A stretch of 64,000 nt of DNA. It comes from Nissolia schottii. Lineage: Eukaryota; Streptophyta; Magnoliopsida; Fabales; Fabaceae. Positions 11,262-21,851 of the stretch are shown piece by piece. Location: positions 29,603 through 93,602 of the forward strand of contig QANU01055992.1 of the NCBI GenBank assembly GCA_003254905.1, in the 5' to 3' direction. Each line of letters opens with the position of its first letter. Positions within the stretch are counted from its first letter, which is position 1. The notes under the pieces are model-generated. The model worked only from the letters and a program-made list of their open reading frames with translations, made no database searches and had not been told where the DNA came from. Position numbers and translations under genes: made by a program.

Positions 11262-12620
11262 CCTACAAAGAATCACCACAATCTAAGTTAGAAAAAAATT
11301 TAGAGAAGTTTGTTAAACAAACAAAGAGCCTATGTGGTGACCTTTCTACAAAAAAAAAAGTCAAGGCCAATTGTATGACCGGCCAAAAAAAAATATTGAG
11401 AAGCCTAGGGCCAGTCATATGACCGCCCCCTCTCCTCACCCCCACCCCGCCCTCAACGATCCGCCGACCAACACTCACACCACCTCCAAAATCCCCCAAT
11501 CTCTATCAAATTCATCTCTCTTCCTAACACATTTTTTTGTCATCTTCCCAAAAGCTTTACATAACCCAAAAATGGAGAAAAATAAAGCAAAGTTTATTCC
11601 TATCAATCATCCATGGCGAACATACACATATTGGAGTCCTCACCAAACATATGCAACAATGACAATCATCCATTAACAAACTCAAAGAAAAATATAACTT
11701 TGAGATTAATAATGGAGTTTTTTAGAGTAATAACAAATTCAAAGATCAATTTTTGCTTTGAGTGATTGTTAAAAGATGAAGGGGACACCATTTGTCACAA
11801 CCAAAATCAACATGCATAGAGTATGGAAGAGAAACATAAAAACGAAGAAGGCGAGAGATGACTCACTAGGAAGAAGGGAAGGGGGAAAATGTGGTGGCAA
11901 TGGGTGGCAGGGGAGGACAGCGGCAACGGCAACTGAATGGCAGAGCAGTGGCGGTCTCCGGTGGCTCTCTATTCTATGAAAGAAGGGAAGGTGAAAAGGG
12001 GGAGTGTAAAAAAGGGAGAAAGGGAAAATTTTGAAATATTTTAAAAAAAGGTAAAAATGGGGGGAAAGTGAAAAGGGGGGAGAGTGAAAAGTTTAAATAT
12101 GTTTAAAAGGAGAAAAAATGGGGGAAGCCAGAAGGCTCTCAAAAGAAAAAGTCAAAGAAAATATAGTGGGGGCAACAAGGTCCAACAGAAAATTACAAAT
12201 AGGGGTACTGAAAATACTCGTGAAGCGACAAAATTTGAAGGACCCCTAGAAAAAAAAGAAGGAAACTTTGGTGCGTTGCAGTGAAACAAAGTAGAGACAG
12301 CACTACAGTGCGCAGGGAGCGCTGCAGTAGCTTGCTGTTTAGAGTCACACATCGGATGCATTATAGAAGGGGGTCTCCTTCTCCCCCTATATATAGAAGC
12401 TTCTGGTGAGTGTTTAGACTTGCTAATTCACTCAAGAGCTTGAAAGGTCTCACTTTTGTAAGACTTTTTTTATTTCTTTTCTCCCTCTCATTTTCCGTTC
12501 TTGGGGAAGCAGTGCCTCCACGTAGGGTGTTAGGAACTCCCAACTTAGTGCTCCTTAGTATTCAATCATTTCGGGTGAGTGACTTTCTTCACGGTCTATT
12601 TAGATCATGTATTTATTTTT
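11262..12620. other. Non-coding internal region of the gypsy element
   Basis: Low-complexity, purine-rich sequence (GGGGAAAGTGAAAAGG-type runs near 11990-12130) follows the antisense ORF start and may include its promoter. A TATA-like CTATATATAG at about 12388 precedes a pyrimidine-rich stretch, like the promoter of an LTR. No coding signature was recognised. Confidence 0.4.
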
Positions 12621-13856
12621 AAAAGGTATTTATTTATTTATTTATTTAGAATTATTTTATTTATTCATGTTTTATAAAATCCTAGGAGGTGGAACTTAAT
12701 ATTTTATTTTAAGTAATTATGTAATTAGTTATTATTATTATTATTATTTAGAAATTTCCTTATTTAAGAAATAATGATTTATCTTAGAAACCTTCTTTAT
12801 TTATGAAAGTAGCTATTTATGAAATATTTACGAAACTATTTTAGAAAGTCATAAAACTAATTTAGAACCACAAGAAACCACATGTTTTATTGCATTAAAT
12901 ACGTCATTTTATGTGTGTATGATTAGTATTAAGTGATATAAATATTCACACATTTAGAATTGTTTTGTTAGTCTTAGTAGAAACCTTTAACAAAAGATTA
13001 TGGTTAAGGAAAGATTCTGGTGGGAGAAGATTTATGTTAAAGAAAGGTTCTAGCTAGGACAAGACTTAGTATTTAAGTTGTCCATTGTGACGCACCTCTC
13101 TTACTTGGGAACCTCCCTAAGCATGGGATCTTAGTCTACCTATATTTTTTCCAAGATAAAACATTTAATAATATTAAGTCATGTTATGCTATCAGTATCA
13201 GTTAAAAGATTATGCTATGATAATCATGTTATGTTATGTATTTAAACTATTTTCATAGGAGTATATCTAGGATAGAACTGTAAGTCAGCAACAACCTACG
13301 TTGATCTTGGTATACCTTGTACGATCGTAAAGTAAAATATGATTCATGTAGAGTTAGGGCAAGACCGTATAGCCCGAACATGGAAACCTGTGATGCCCAA
13401 TATCATGTATCATGTCATGTAGATTAAGGCAAGACTGTAAAGCCCAGACATTTCAGGAACAGATTGTAATGCTCAAAACGTCTATCTAAAAAATTCCTAC
13501 TTGCTTATGTTCTTAAAAGCTTTTAGGGTCAGTGCAACGATATCAGAATTCAAGAGTCAGCAATTCGCCTTAAGGTGAAGCTACCTATAGGACATGCTAG
13601 TTTTATTTTATTTTGTAATCGAGTCATTTCTAGAGTGCCCCAATTGTTTACAGGCAAGATCATCGGACCAGTTGCGTATTTTTATCATGTATATTTATGT
13701 TCATTGTAAAAGAGTTTATGTTTATTCAAAAAAGGAAAGTTTTATTTATTTTTTATTAAAGTTAAAGTGCATGTTTTTTGTTTAATAGCATTCCTAGCAT
13801 GCTTCCGTAAACTAGTTCCTTGCGTGTTGGTAACGATTTTTGGGTCGTTACACAAA
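12620..13856 (+). repeat. LTR-like AT-rich segment nested in the gypsy element
   Basis: AT-rich sequence (TATTTATTTATTTA from 12632) ends GGGTCGTTACA at 13856. Its part at about 12955-13140 matches the reverse complement of about 42945-43145; key shared words are AAGTTGTCCATTGTGA, TCTCTTACTTGG and GACAAGACTT. The same repeat family is therefore present twice in the window in opposite orientations. It may be a nested solo LTR; I could not find a matching target duplication, so the left boundary is uncertain. Confidence 0.5.
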
Positions 13857-13929
13857 AGCAAGCTACAAAAGTCTGAAAGATAAAAGCACGACACTCGTCA
13901 GTAATATAATGAGCTTGTGTTGGGGGAAA

Positions 13930-14550
13930 TGTTACAAGCTAAAGACTAGGGATTTAGAGAGCTCTAACCCCCAAATGAGGGAAAGAAGCTCACATTCCCT
14001 AAAGTGCGCATACCCTCTAAGGAGCGGGAGAAACTCACATTGCCTAAAGGGTTCATAGAGGCCTCAGCCCACTAAGGAGTAGAGGAAGCTCTCTTCACAC
14101 ATTCTCACCGGCCCAAAGAGAAAGAGCTTCACGACACCCATAGGAGGAGAATGTCATAGTCCCAAGACTACGAGTCCGGTTTAGCCCAACAAAGCTAAAA
14201 GAGGAAGCAACGACTTTCCCTTCCCAATCCGCAACCAACTCCTAGATAAGCAAGGAAAGATAAGTCAGAGAAGTTGTTATGCGAATTCCCCTCGCTCTAT
14301 CTCTATCTAAACATTGTAGCTTATCTATAAAAGCACATGACCTCTGGTCACCAAGTATCACTCATTCCCTGTCTAGAGAACTCACCTAGTACATGTGCTT
14401 ACTTGAGTGTCAGAGTGCCTTTGCAGGTACACCCTGCCGCCTCAGTCTCTTTAAGCGAGGAAGCCACTTGAAGCTTCTGTCAAGGCACCTTCCTCACCCT
14501 CTACTCGATGTTCAGGTAACTCTATTCCCTATACAAATTACTCGCAAATA
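13930..14550 (+). repeat. 3' LTR of the gypsy element
   Basis: Starts TGTTACAAGCT right after the purine tract TGGGGGAAA and ends CTCGCAAATA, where TA replaces the canonical CA. The duplicated GTAAT follows at 14551. Confidence 0.92.
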
Positions 14551-14555
14551 GTAAT

Positions 14556-15400
14556 CAATTTTGTAAGCTTTGGAGACACGAAGAGAAATGGGAACTCCAA
14601 CTATAGTGGCCTAAATAAGAGTAGATAAAGTATCACGATAGACATGATGAGACAGATTGAAACATACCCTTCTCTGTTTTTTCTTCATTAGCGCTCTCTT
14701 TTCACGTGTGTTCTTAGTGTTTTGTATTTTCTAGGAGTCATTGTTATTCTTCTTGGTCCCCTCAAGTCATTTTATGGACAACATTTATTTTCAGAAAATA
14801 AAAAATTAATGTTGAAAGTGACTCTTCATATGTTACATTGACATTATAACTTAGCCAAAAGTGTAAATGGAATCTCTGGCCTTGCAACCCAATTTACATG
14901 TAATTTTTCTTGAGGTATGAATTTTCGTAGTAAGCTGTCATTAGTTGGGTGGATGTGACACAACTTTTAAAGAATTCAATTTGCAGATTGAAGGTACTAA
15001 GGGGTACACCAGAGTTAGTCCTAGATAAGCATTTTTGCCTAAGGGAAAATATCTTATGGGCTTGTCCTAGTGAACCCATCCTCAACAAAAGTATAGGGTA
15101 GGTTCTAAGTCCAACTTGGACTGGTCCATTTAGCATTGGGCTTGCCAGGGTTGGCCTAAATCCAGACCTTACCCTCTTAATCCCATCTCGTTGGAATTGG
15201 GCTGTGCAGCTTGGGATAGGACCATTAAGAACATGTTTAAATATTGATTATTGTAATGTCACCCATTATGAGCAAGGTACGGATCAATGATTATTGGCTG
15301 AAAATGTTCGTTGAAAACATGTTCAAATTTATCCTAACTATATATATTGTTTGTACATTTTCATATTATAGTTCAATCCGCAGGTAGAGGGTAAGTTGTA
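14556..15400. other. Intergenic spacer
   Basis: The first 30 bases are the right-hand remainder of duplicated copy 2. The rest has no recognisable gene, RNA or mobile element. Confidence 0.4.
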
Positions 15401-15479
15401 ACGCATGTGTTCCAGTCTCCAAATTGTGGCAGTTGGAGCTATAATGATGCTTATGGGATCAAGGAGAGCTTATGATGTA

Positions 15480-15760
15480 CTGTTAGAATTATTTTCTCTA
15501 ATGCTGTATTTAGGGTTGATTGCCAGAAGCGTGGTGGTGGTGATAGTGGATGGGTGGATCTTCAACAGCATTAAATTGACCTACACATTTGGTTTTACAA
15601 GATATTGTGCATGGAGCAGTCACTTTCTTCTATTGGCTCTATGTTTATTCCTCATAAAGCAAACAAGGTTGCTCGGCAACTTGTCAAATGGACGGACTAC
15701 TTTTCCTACCCTAGAGGGCCTAGTTGAAATATGCCATGCATTTCCTTTTGTGTGATGCTT
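15480..15760 (+). pseudogene. Possible RNase H-like (RVT_3) fragment
   Basis: Two frames joined by a shift near 15620 read LVLQDIVHGA and then SSIGSMFIPHKANKVARQLV. This resembles the last part of plant RVT_3 RNase H-like domains (a hydrophobic helix, then HIPREAN.VA..LAK). Upstream frames contain stops. It may be LINE-derived or a dead stand-alone gene. The similarity is judged by eye only. Confidence 0.35.
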
Positions 15761-17018
15761 CTGAACGTAATGACGTTCAGCTGAAAAAAGTTGACATTAT
15801 TGTATTCCTCTTGGTCTTGAACGTTGTATACTTTCACATTTAAATATTACAGGGTGGGGGTTCCTCTACCGTAAAAGGAAAATATGTTATTCCGTTATAA
15901 GGGCTTCTTGACTGAGTGTCAATGACCCAGTCTCTGATAATTCGATGTAGCCCAAAGTTTTAGTCGTGTTTGACTAACTAATTTTGATCTACTAAATGTT
16001 TCACGCTCGATTTGGACCATACTTTGAATTGTCCAACTCAACCAAAAGTAAAAACATTTCTTTTACTAGTTTTTTTTTTAACAAAAAAACATCTAATGAT
16101 TCATTAGTTATAAAATTTTTGTACTTTCATTTATACTCCCATCTATTTAAATTATTTGATTTATAAACAAAACAATAATTAATTTTGCACAAAAAGAGTA
16201 TATTTTACATAATAAAGTTATTCTGTTATGATAGAATTTGTTTTTTAAAATATAATATAAAATATTTCCTCAATTTTACACAAATATATATATAAAAAGA
16301 CAATTTAAATCAAGTTTTTTTTATATCTATTTCATTTTTTTCTCCAATCAAAACTTGACGAGTTCAAATTTTTCTTGAAATAAGTAAACACGTTTAATTT
16401 TTAAATTACTTTATTTAAGAAAGATGCCCACGCATCATTGTACATTGTACATTGTATGATTAGAGAGATGAATAGAATGGATATAAAGACTTTCATTTAA
16501 ATTTGCCCCCAGAACTTGTCAATCATAGGATAGGATGCACATGTAATAGCTGGCAGTTAATGAAAATCTGGCGTGGTAACAGACATCAAAATCCAGCAGA
16601 TGACGGCAATACAAAAAACATGATTCAACTTGGAAAATAATTTTAGATCAGACCAGAAATAATCAAGAAAACTGAAAGTAAAAATTATCTCAATGTGCGT
16701 CCATGCTTTTGCATAGACAAGAAAACAGATGTGTATTCCGGTTTGAAAGATGCATGTCTTGATCCTAACATGCAAAATTATATCATTCCTAGCTACAAAG
16801 TTTTCAGTAACAGACTCACAGGATGCGAGCAAAACCATCCTCCCAAAAATTTAAAATACTAAGAAAAATGGAAACAATGTCTGAACTTCAAAAGAATATC
16901 ATCCAACTAAACTTGAGTTCCACTCAAGCAACTTCAGCAGTCCTCTGTTTATTTATGGTCCGTAGTCTCTGGCATTCTAAGTTCCGTACAAAAAACTATT
17001 GTGTCACCATTGGCCATT
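15761..17018. other. AT-rich spacer and 3' UTR of the phosphate carrier gene
   Basis: 15761-16500 is AT-rich and non-coding, with a small TGTACATTGTACATTGTA direct repeat near 16439. About 16560-17018 lies just downstream of the minus-strand stop codon and is the likely 3' UTR of the phosphate carrier gene. Confidence 0.45.
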
Positions 17019-19831
17019 CTATGCCTTGGCAAGCTCAGCAGGAGCAGGAGCAGGAACAGCAGCTGGAGCAGGACCACCAGTGGTTGGCCTAAGAAGGGAA
17101 CAAAAATTTCATTAAAAACGTCTTAATGGAAGAGCCTGATATAAACGAAACAATATCTAAGAATAGAAATTGCATAAACTTACAGTCCCACGAAGACTTT
17201 GAATGCATCATAAATTCCCCATTGAGCCCCGGTAAGGGTTCCAATCATGACAATACGGAGAGGGAGACCTCGGGTAAAGAGACCCACCAAACCCATCTTC
17301 TTCACAGCCTGCATTATACAGTAGATAACACCAAGTTGTCAAAATCAGACAAAACCAAATACAACGCCTTTTTCACCAAATATAGAGTATGACACTCACA
17401 TCACCAACTGTTGCTCCTTTGGCGTTGTTCAGAAAAGAGACAAGGTTATCAGCAGGATGAGACACAATAGCGCAAAATACACCAGCTACATATCCACCAG
17501 CAAAACTCACACCAAGTTGCAGACTTTTGCTGCACTCATTCTTCGGTCTGGGGATGGCATGCTTATAGATCATCTCAACAATGGTCTCAAAAGAAGCAAA
17601 CTTCATCATTGTGTCTGCAAGAAAGAATATTACTTACTATCTAGTATCTACTCACGTCTTATTATCAAGTGGGGCATGAAATAGATGACGACGGAAAAAA
17701 AAAGGATGGCCCAATGCATGACGCTCCCACCTGGTGGGGTCTGGGGGGAGGGAAGGTGTACGCAGCCTTACCCTCGAAAGTGGAGAGGCTTAAATGGATG
17801 AAATAGATGACAACTAAGTCTCACCAAAAATAACTAACAACCAATCCAGAGTTTACAAAAGAATTCATAAAAGATGAGCACAAAAAGATCATCTGAAAAA
17901 ATATTTGTAAAAAGACAACAGAAAAAAAGGAAACAACCTATACTCATAATAACCTCTTAAAATTTGCTTTACTCTTCCAAAAACTTTAAATTCTACTCTT
18001 TCTCTTCTCAAATAATTGCTCACTTTTGAAATTTAACTTGAACATAAATAATTGCCTATTTAGAAAAATAATTTCCAGTGATACCTCTATTGCATGAACT
18101 AATTGAGAGAGTAGTGGAGGAAAGAGAAAGTGGAAAGGGAAAGAGTATGAAAATTATGGAACGGGATTAAGTAGTTTGAGTACTTTTGTGGAAACACCTT
18201 ACTATCTCTAACATGAGGCTTTTTTAAATCGTTTCCTTAACTCATGCTCATTTAAAAGTGGTCAAGGGTTATTTTTGGTGGGGTTGTTTTGGGGGGTGGG
18301 GGGGTGATGAATAATTCTATATTAATACCTTGACTATTACAAAAACAAATTTACAGGGATTCAACAATAGAGAAAATTAACAAACAAGAGCATTAAACTG
18401 TCAAAACGTGACTTGAAGTGTAACAGCATGGTGATACACGCCTCAACAAGAAGGAAATGGTAAGTACTGTGACACTCAATAAGTGCAAACTAAAAGACGT
18501 CCTCTGGCAACACGAGATACTAAACAACTTGCAAAGAGTCAACGCAAGAAATCATTTTAAAAGCATAGTGCAAATTACAAAGTTTAAGATGGAAAACTTA
18601 CATGGAATTTGTCTTCCCCACAGAGGCACTATTCCCTTGTACAATCTGAAATCAAAAGAAATTTCATTAGATGCACTTCTTAATTCCAAACATTCACCAA
18701 ACCACAAGCGCAAAACAACAGTGAAAGAGTTAACAGCAGTGGTAACAAACATACCCCATGGTTCCTTCAGATTTAACGAACTTGGGGAGCCCATCAGACA
18801 GACCCCTAGCAAAACCAGGCTGAGTTTGAACACGGACCTTCACGGCCTCAAAGGGGCAAAGTGCAACATCTGCAATAACCTCTGCAGATGCAGAACCAGC
18901 AAGGTAGATCAAGGTCTTGTACTTGGTTGCATACTCTGGACCAGCAAGATCAGAATAGTACTTCTTAAAGAACTCGTAGAATCCAAATTTGCAAGCACCC
19001 TGAGCACTGTAACCGAGCAAGGTCGGCACCCATCCCCTGAAAAAGCCCTTGACTCCCTGCTCCTTGAGCAAAACCCCAAACCCAGACGAGATACTCTTGT
19101 ACTTGGCAGGGTCAATCTGATATCAACAATCAATTCAAAATTAACTAGTTGAAACATATTTGATATTTCCAATACCAACAAGCACACATCGTGACTACTC
19201 ATTGAAGAATCAACATTTAGATAACCGACTTGATGGATAAAAACCGCAAAATTTTAGAGAGCAAAACCAAAATCATACTACAAAATATCACATAATAGCA
19301 GGCAAACGATCCTTCGACTAAACACAAATAGTAAACTCCGCAGATCTGGTAAACCAAGACACGAGCATACCAATATAACACGCTCAAAGATACTTCAAAA
19401 TAAATCGCAGATCTAGACCATCACGAAGCGAAATGCTAACAAACACAGCACAACGGAGACAACACGCAGTCAAATCTGAAAGAGAAAGCTAGATCGAGGA
19501 GAAAAACAAGAGACTTCACCTGCATATTACACTTGACGAGGTCAAGAGGAGTGACTGCCATGTGAGTGAGCCCACAGCTGAGGATCCCGCCAGCGGTGCA
19601 GGCGGCGTAGAAGGCCGGCGAGTACATCTCGATCTTCCCAGGCTCACTGGGAGAAGGAATCATGAACCCGTTCCCGCGGGATCCACCGTCCATGGCGGCG
19701 GACGACGGCGCGGCGATGGGGGCGGCGGAGCTGAGAATCTTCTGGAAGGGTAGGGTTTTGGAGGAGGCGGAGGAAGTGTAGAGGAAGGTTGGGATGAGAG
19801 AGTTGCGGCGAGAAGAGTCTGAGAAAGCCAT
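17019..19831 (-). CDS. Mitochondrial phosphate carrier protein (PHT3/MPT type)
   Basis: This inner-membrane carrier imports phosphate with H+ (or in exchange for OH-) for ATP synthesis. Minus-strand exons: 19831-19520, 19116-18755, 18645-18602, 17614-17400, 17308-17184 and 17088-17019. They total 1128 nt (375 aa plus stop), and all phases fit. The first ~65 residues are Ser/Ala/Pro-rich and basic ([14 protein letters not shown]...), a likely mitochondrial presequence. Three mitochondrial-carrier repeats follow, each with a PX(D/E)XX(K/R)-type signature: [22 protein letters not shown] and HPADNLVSF. The third has SHPADN in place of the full motif, as is usual in plant phosphate carriers. [17 protein letters not shown] and [19 protein letters not shown] are family-specific blocks. 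The C-terminus is an Ala/Pro-rich tail ([16 protein letters not shown]). The start at 19831 is the first ATG of the exon and lies just inside the (GA)n tract. Confidence 0.96.
17707..17792 (-). mobile_element. Truncated Au-like SINE in a phosphate-carrier intron
   Basis: GCCCAATGCATGACGCTCCC...GGGGTCTGGG...GTGTACGCAGCCTTACCC is the reverse complement of the 3' half of an Au-type SINE. The A/B-box half is missing, so it is a 5'-truncated or decayed copy. It lies in the intron between exons 4 and 3 of the minus-strand gene, in the same sense as that gene. Confidence 0.7.
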
Positions 19832-19833
19832 TG

Positions 19834-19836
<3 letters not shown>

Positions 19837-19876
<40 letters not shown>
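19837..19876. repeat. (GA)n tract in the phosphate carrier 5' UTR, cut by the gap
   Basis: About 18 GA dinucleotides lie directly upstream of the phosphate-carrier start codon ((CT)n on the mRNA strand). The tract runs into the run of N, so its true length is unknown. Pyrimidine-rich CT leaders are common in plant housekeeping genes. Confidence 0.9.
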
Positions 19877-20860
19877 NNNNNNNNNNNNNNNNNNNNNNNN
19901 NNNNNNNNNNNNNNNNNNNNNNNNNNNNNNNNNNNNNNNNNNNNNNNNNNNNNNNNNNNNNNNNNNNNNNNNNNNNNNNNNNNNNNNNNNNNNNNNNNNN
20001 NNNNNNNNNNNNNNNNNNNNNNNNNNNNNNNNNNNNNNNNNNNNNNNNNNNNNNNNNNNNNNNNNNNNNNNNNNNNNNNNNNNNNNNNNNNNNNNNNNNN
20101 NNNNNNNNNNNNNNNNNNNNNNNNNNNNNNNNNNNNNNNNNNNNNNNNNNNNNNNNNNNNNNNNNNNNNNNNNNNNNNNNNNNNNNNNNNNNNNNNNNNN
20201 NNNNNNNNNNNNNNNNNNNNNNNNNNNNNNNNNNNNNNNNNNNNNNNNNNNNNNNNNNNNNNNNNNNNNNNNNNNNNNNNNNNNNNNNNNNNNNNNNNNN
20301 NNNNNNNNNNNNNNNNNNNNNNNNNNNNNNNNNNNNNNNNNNNNNNNNNNNNNNNNNNNNNNNNNNNNNNNNNNNNNNNNNNNNNNNNNNNNNNNNNNNN
20401 NNNNNNNNNNNNNNNNNNNNNNNNNNNNNNNNNNNNNNNNNNNNNNNNNNNNNNNNNNNNNNNNNNNNNNNNNNNNNNNNNNNNNNNNNNNNNNNNNNNN
20501 NNNNNNNNNNNNNNNNNNNNNNNNNNNNNNNNNNNNNNNNNNNNNNNNNNNNNNNNNNNNNNNNNNNNNNNNNNNNNNNNNNNNNNNNNNNNNNNNNNNN
20601 NNNNNNNNNNNNNNNNNNNNNNNNNNNNNNNNNNNNNNNNNNNNNNNNNNNNNNNNNNNNNNNNNNNNNNNNNNNNNNNNNNNNNNNNNNNNNNNNNNNN
20701 NNNNNNNNNNNNNNNNNNNNNNNNNNNNNNNNNNNNNNNNNNNNNNNNNNNNNNNNNNNNNNNNNNNNNNNNNNNNNNNNNNNNNNNNNNNNNNNNNNNN
20801 NNNNNNNNNNNNNNNNNNNNNNNNNNNNNNNNNNNNNNNNNNNNNNNNNNNNNNNNNNNN
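19877..20860. other. Assembly gap (984 N)
   Basis: A run of N between a (GA)n microsatellite and a GC-rich segment. The promoter and most of the 5' UTR of the phosphate carrier gene are hidden here. Confidence 1.
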
Positions 20861-21130
20861 GTCGCAGATGCGATTGCCAGGATCAGGAACCGAGAACCTG
20901 GAGAGCCCGTCGGGGTGGCGAGGATGCAAGGGAGGAGGTTCTGCGGGTGGGTTCTTTCAGGTCCATTCATTTGGGTTTCGGATTTCATCAATCGACGGGT
21001 GGAGCTATTGTTGGACCGGCAGTGGTGGGCAGCGCCGGCGGAGGGGATGGGGTAGGTGGGTGGGGGCTCGAGAGAAGTGAGGAGGAGGTGGGTAATCGGG
21101 GGCTGTGGAGGGTGGGGCAGAACAGGTTTT
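20861..21130. other. GC-rich segment with G-quadruplex motif right of the gap
   Basis: An island of high G content in an AT-rich window. At 21043-21066 four G-runs (GGGG, GGGG, GGG, GGGGG) are separated by loops of 1-5 bases, a classical G-quadruplex pattern on the plus strand. It could be part of the phosphate-carrier promoter or the edge of an unresolved element. No protein is recognised. Confidence 0.55.
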
Positions 21131-21378
21131 TTTTTTAATTGAAAACGGGTCGGGTCATTTTTGGGGTTCGGGTCATGGGTCTGGGTTGGGTGTTTGGATT
21201 ATGCCACGTGGCATCCCACGTGGCGCGCCGCATCAGCGCCACGTCAGCACAGTCAACTCTCACCCAACCCCAAGGACTAAAACCTAATTTTTCAATTTTG
21301 CAGGGACTAAAACTTTTACATAGGGACTAAAATCAAACTTTCAAATTTTGCAAGGACCAAAAACATAATTAACCCCAC
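21131..21378. repeat. Repeat edge with ACGT-core palindromes and GGACTAAAA repeats
   Basis: 21203-21247 contains GCCACGTGGC, CCACGTGGCG and GCCACGTCAGC in close succession. It is followed by three degenerate copies of an AGGGACTAAAA...CAATTTTGCA unit (21271-21360). This style of sequence is common near ends of plant transposable elements. The matching end is not seen and may lie in the gap. Confidence 0.45.
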
Positions 21379-21851
21379 GGAATAATACTCATTTTGTTCC
21401 CTGAAAATGTAAGTTTAAGTTACTTCAATTATTAAAATTTAAAATTTGGCTTTTTAATCTCTAAACTTTTAAGTTGTAGGTCAAATTAGTCCATCGATTG
21501 ATTATCATTAGTGTATTGCCACATTTTTGTTAATTATCACATTAAAAGAGATAGTAACAATAATTGAAACTGCAAATGAGTTGTAGCTACACTTGAAACT
21601 ACAAATGAGGTTGCTAGAGCAGTTATGGTGGTAAATGAAGCTATAATAATAACTCAGATTTGTAGCTTCAAGTATCGTTACAACCATATTTTTAACATTT
21701 AGTGTTGCTATAAATTAGTGAAAACATGACAATACAATAATGATAATGAATTGAATGATTAATTTGACTTACAACTTATAATTTCAAGGGTTAAAAAAAT
21801 CAGATTTTGAAGACTTAGACTTACACTTTCAAAGACCTAAATAAGCATTCC
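21379..21851. mobile_element. Foldback (MITE-like) element with long inverted repeats
   Basis: The left arm GGAATAATACTCATTTTG..., TGAAAATGTAAGTTTAAG, AAGTTGTAGGTCAAATTA pairs with the reverse complement of the right arm GGAATGCTTATTTAG..., TGAAAGTGTAAGTCTAAG, AAGTTGTAAGTCAAATTA. The arms exceed 120 bp and are imperfect. No protein is encoded. The target duplication is unclear. Confidence 0.65.

Larger units (their letters stand above)
5970..14550 (+). mobile_element. Ty3/gypsy-type LTR retrotransposon, pol-deleted, with antisense ORF
   Basis: A full-length element of 8581 bp flanked by an exact 5-bp target duplication GTAAT (5965-5969 and 14551-14555). Two LTRs of about 620 bp frame a primer-binding site (TTGGCGCCGTCTGTGG, 6589 on), a broken gag-protease region (about 6658-9130), a short peptide resembling the C-terminus of pol (9107-9189), a degenerate antisense ORF (9710-11235), a long AT-rich segment with an LTR-like insert, and a purine tract (GGGGGAAA) just before the 3' LTR. 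I find no reverse transcriptase, RNase H or integrase core, so it is non-autonomous. Confidence 0.9.

Noticed and set aside
11371..11676. 101-residue plus-strand frame, Pro/His-rich
   Set aside because: Lies in the non-coding part of the gypsy element, low complexity, no domain.
15405..15755. 116-residue frame with hydrophobic stretches, possible membrane protein
   Set aside because: No start context or family; other frames of the same stretch read RNase H-like peptides, which fits a decayed mobile element better.
16823..17092. Plus-strand frame with a Gln/Glu-rich end
   Set aside because: Antisense of the Ala/Pro-rich C-terminus and 3' UTR of the phosphate carrier.
18457..19152. 231-residue plus-strand frame
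   Set aside because: Antisense of exons 2 and 3 of the phosphate carrier; no similarity of its own recognised.
19436..21138. Open frames of more than 400 residues spanning the run of N
   Set aside because: They are open only because N translates to X; the real coding part is exon 1 of the phosphate carrier.
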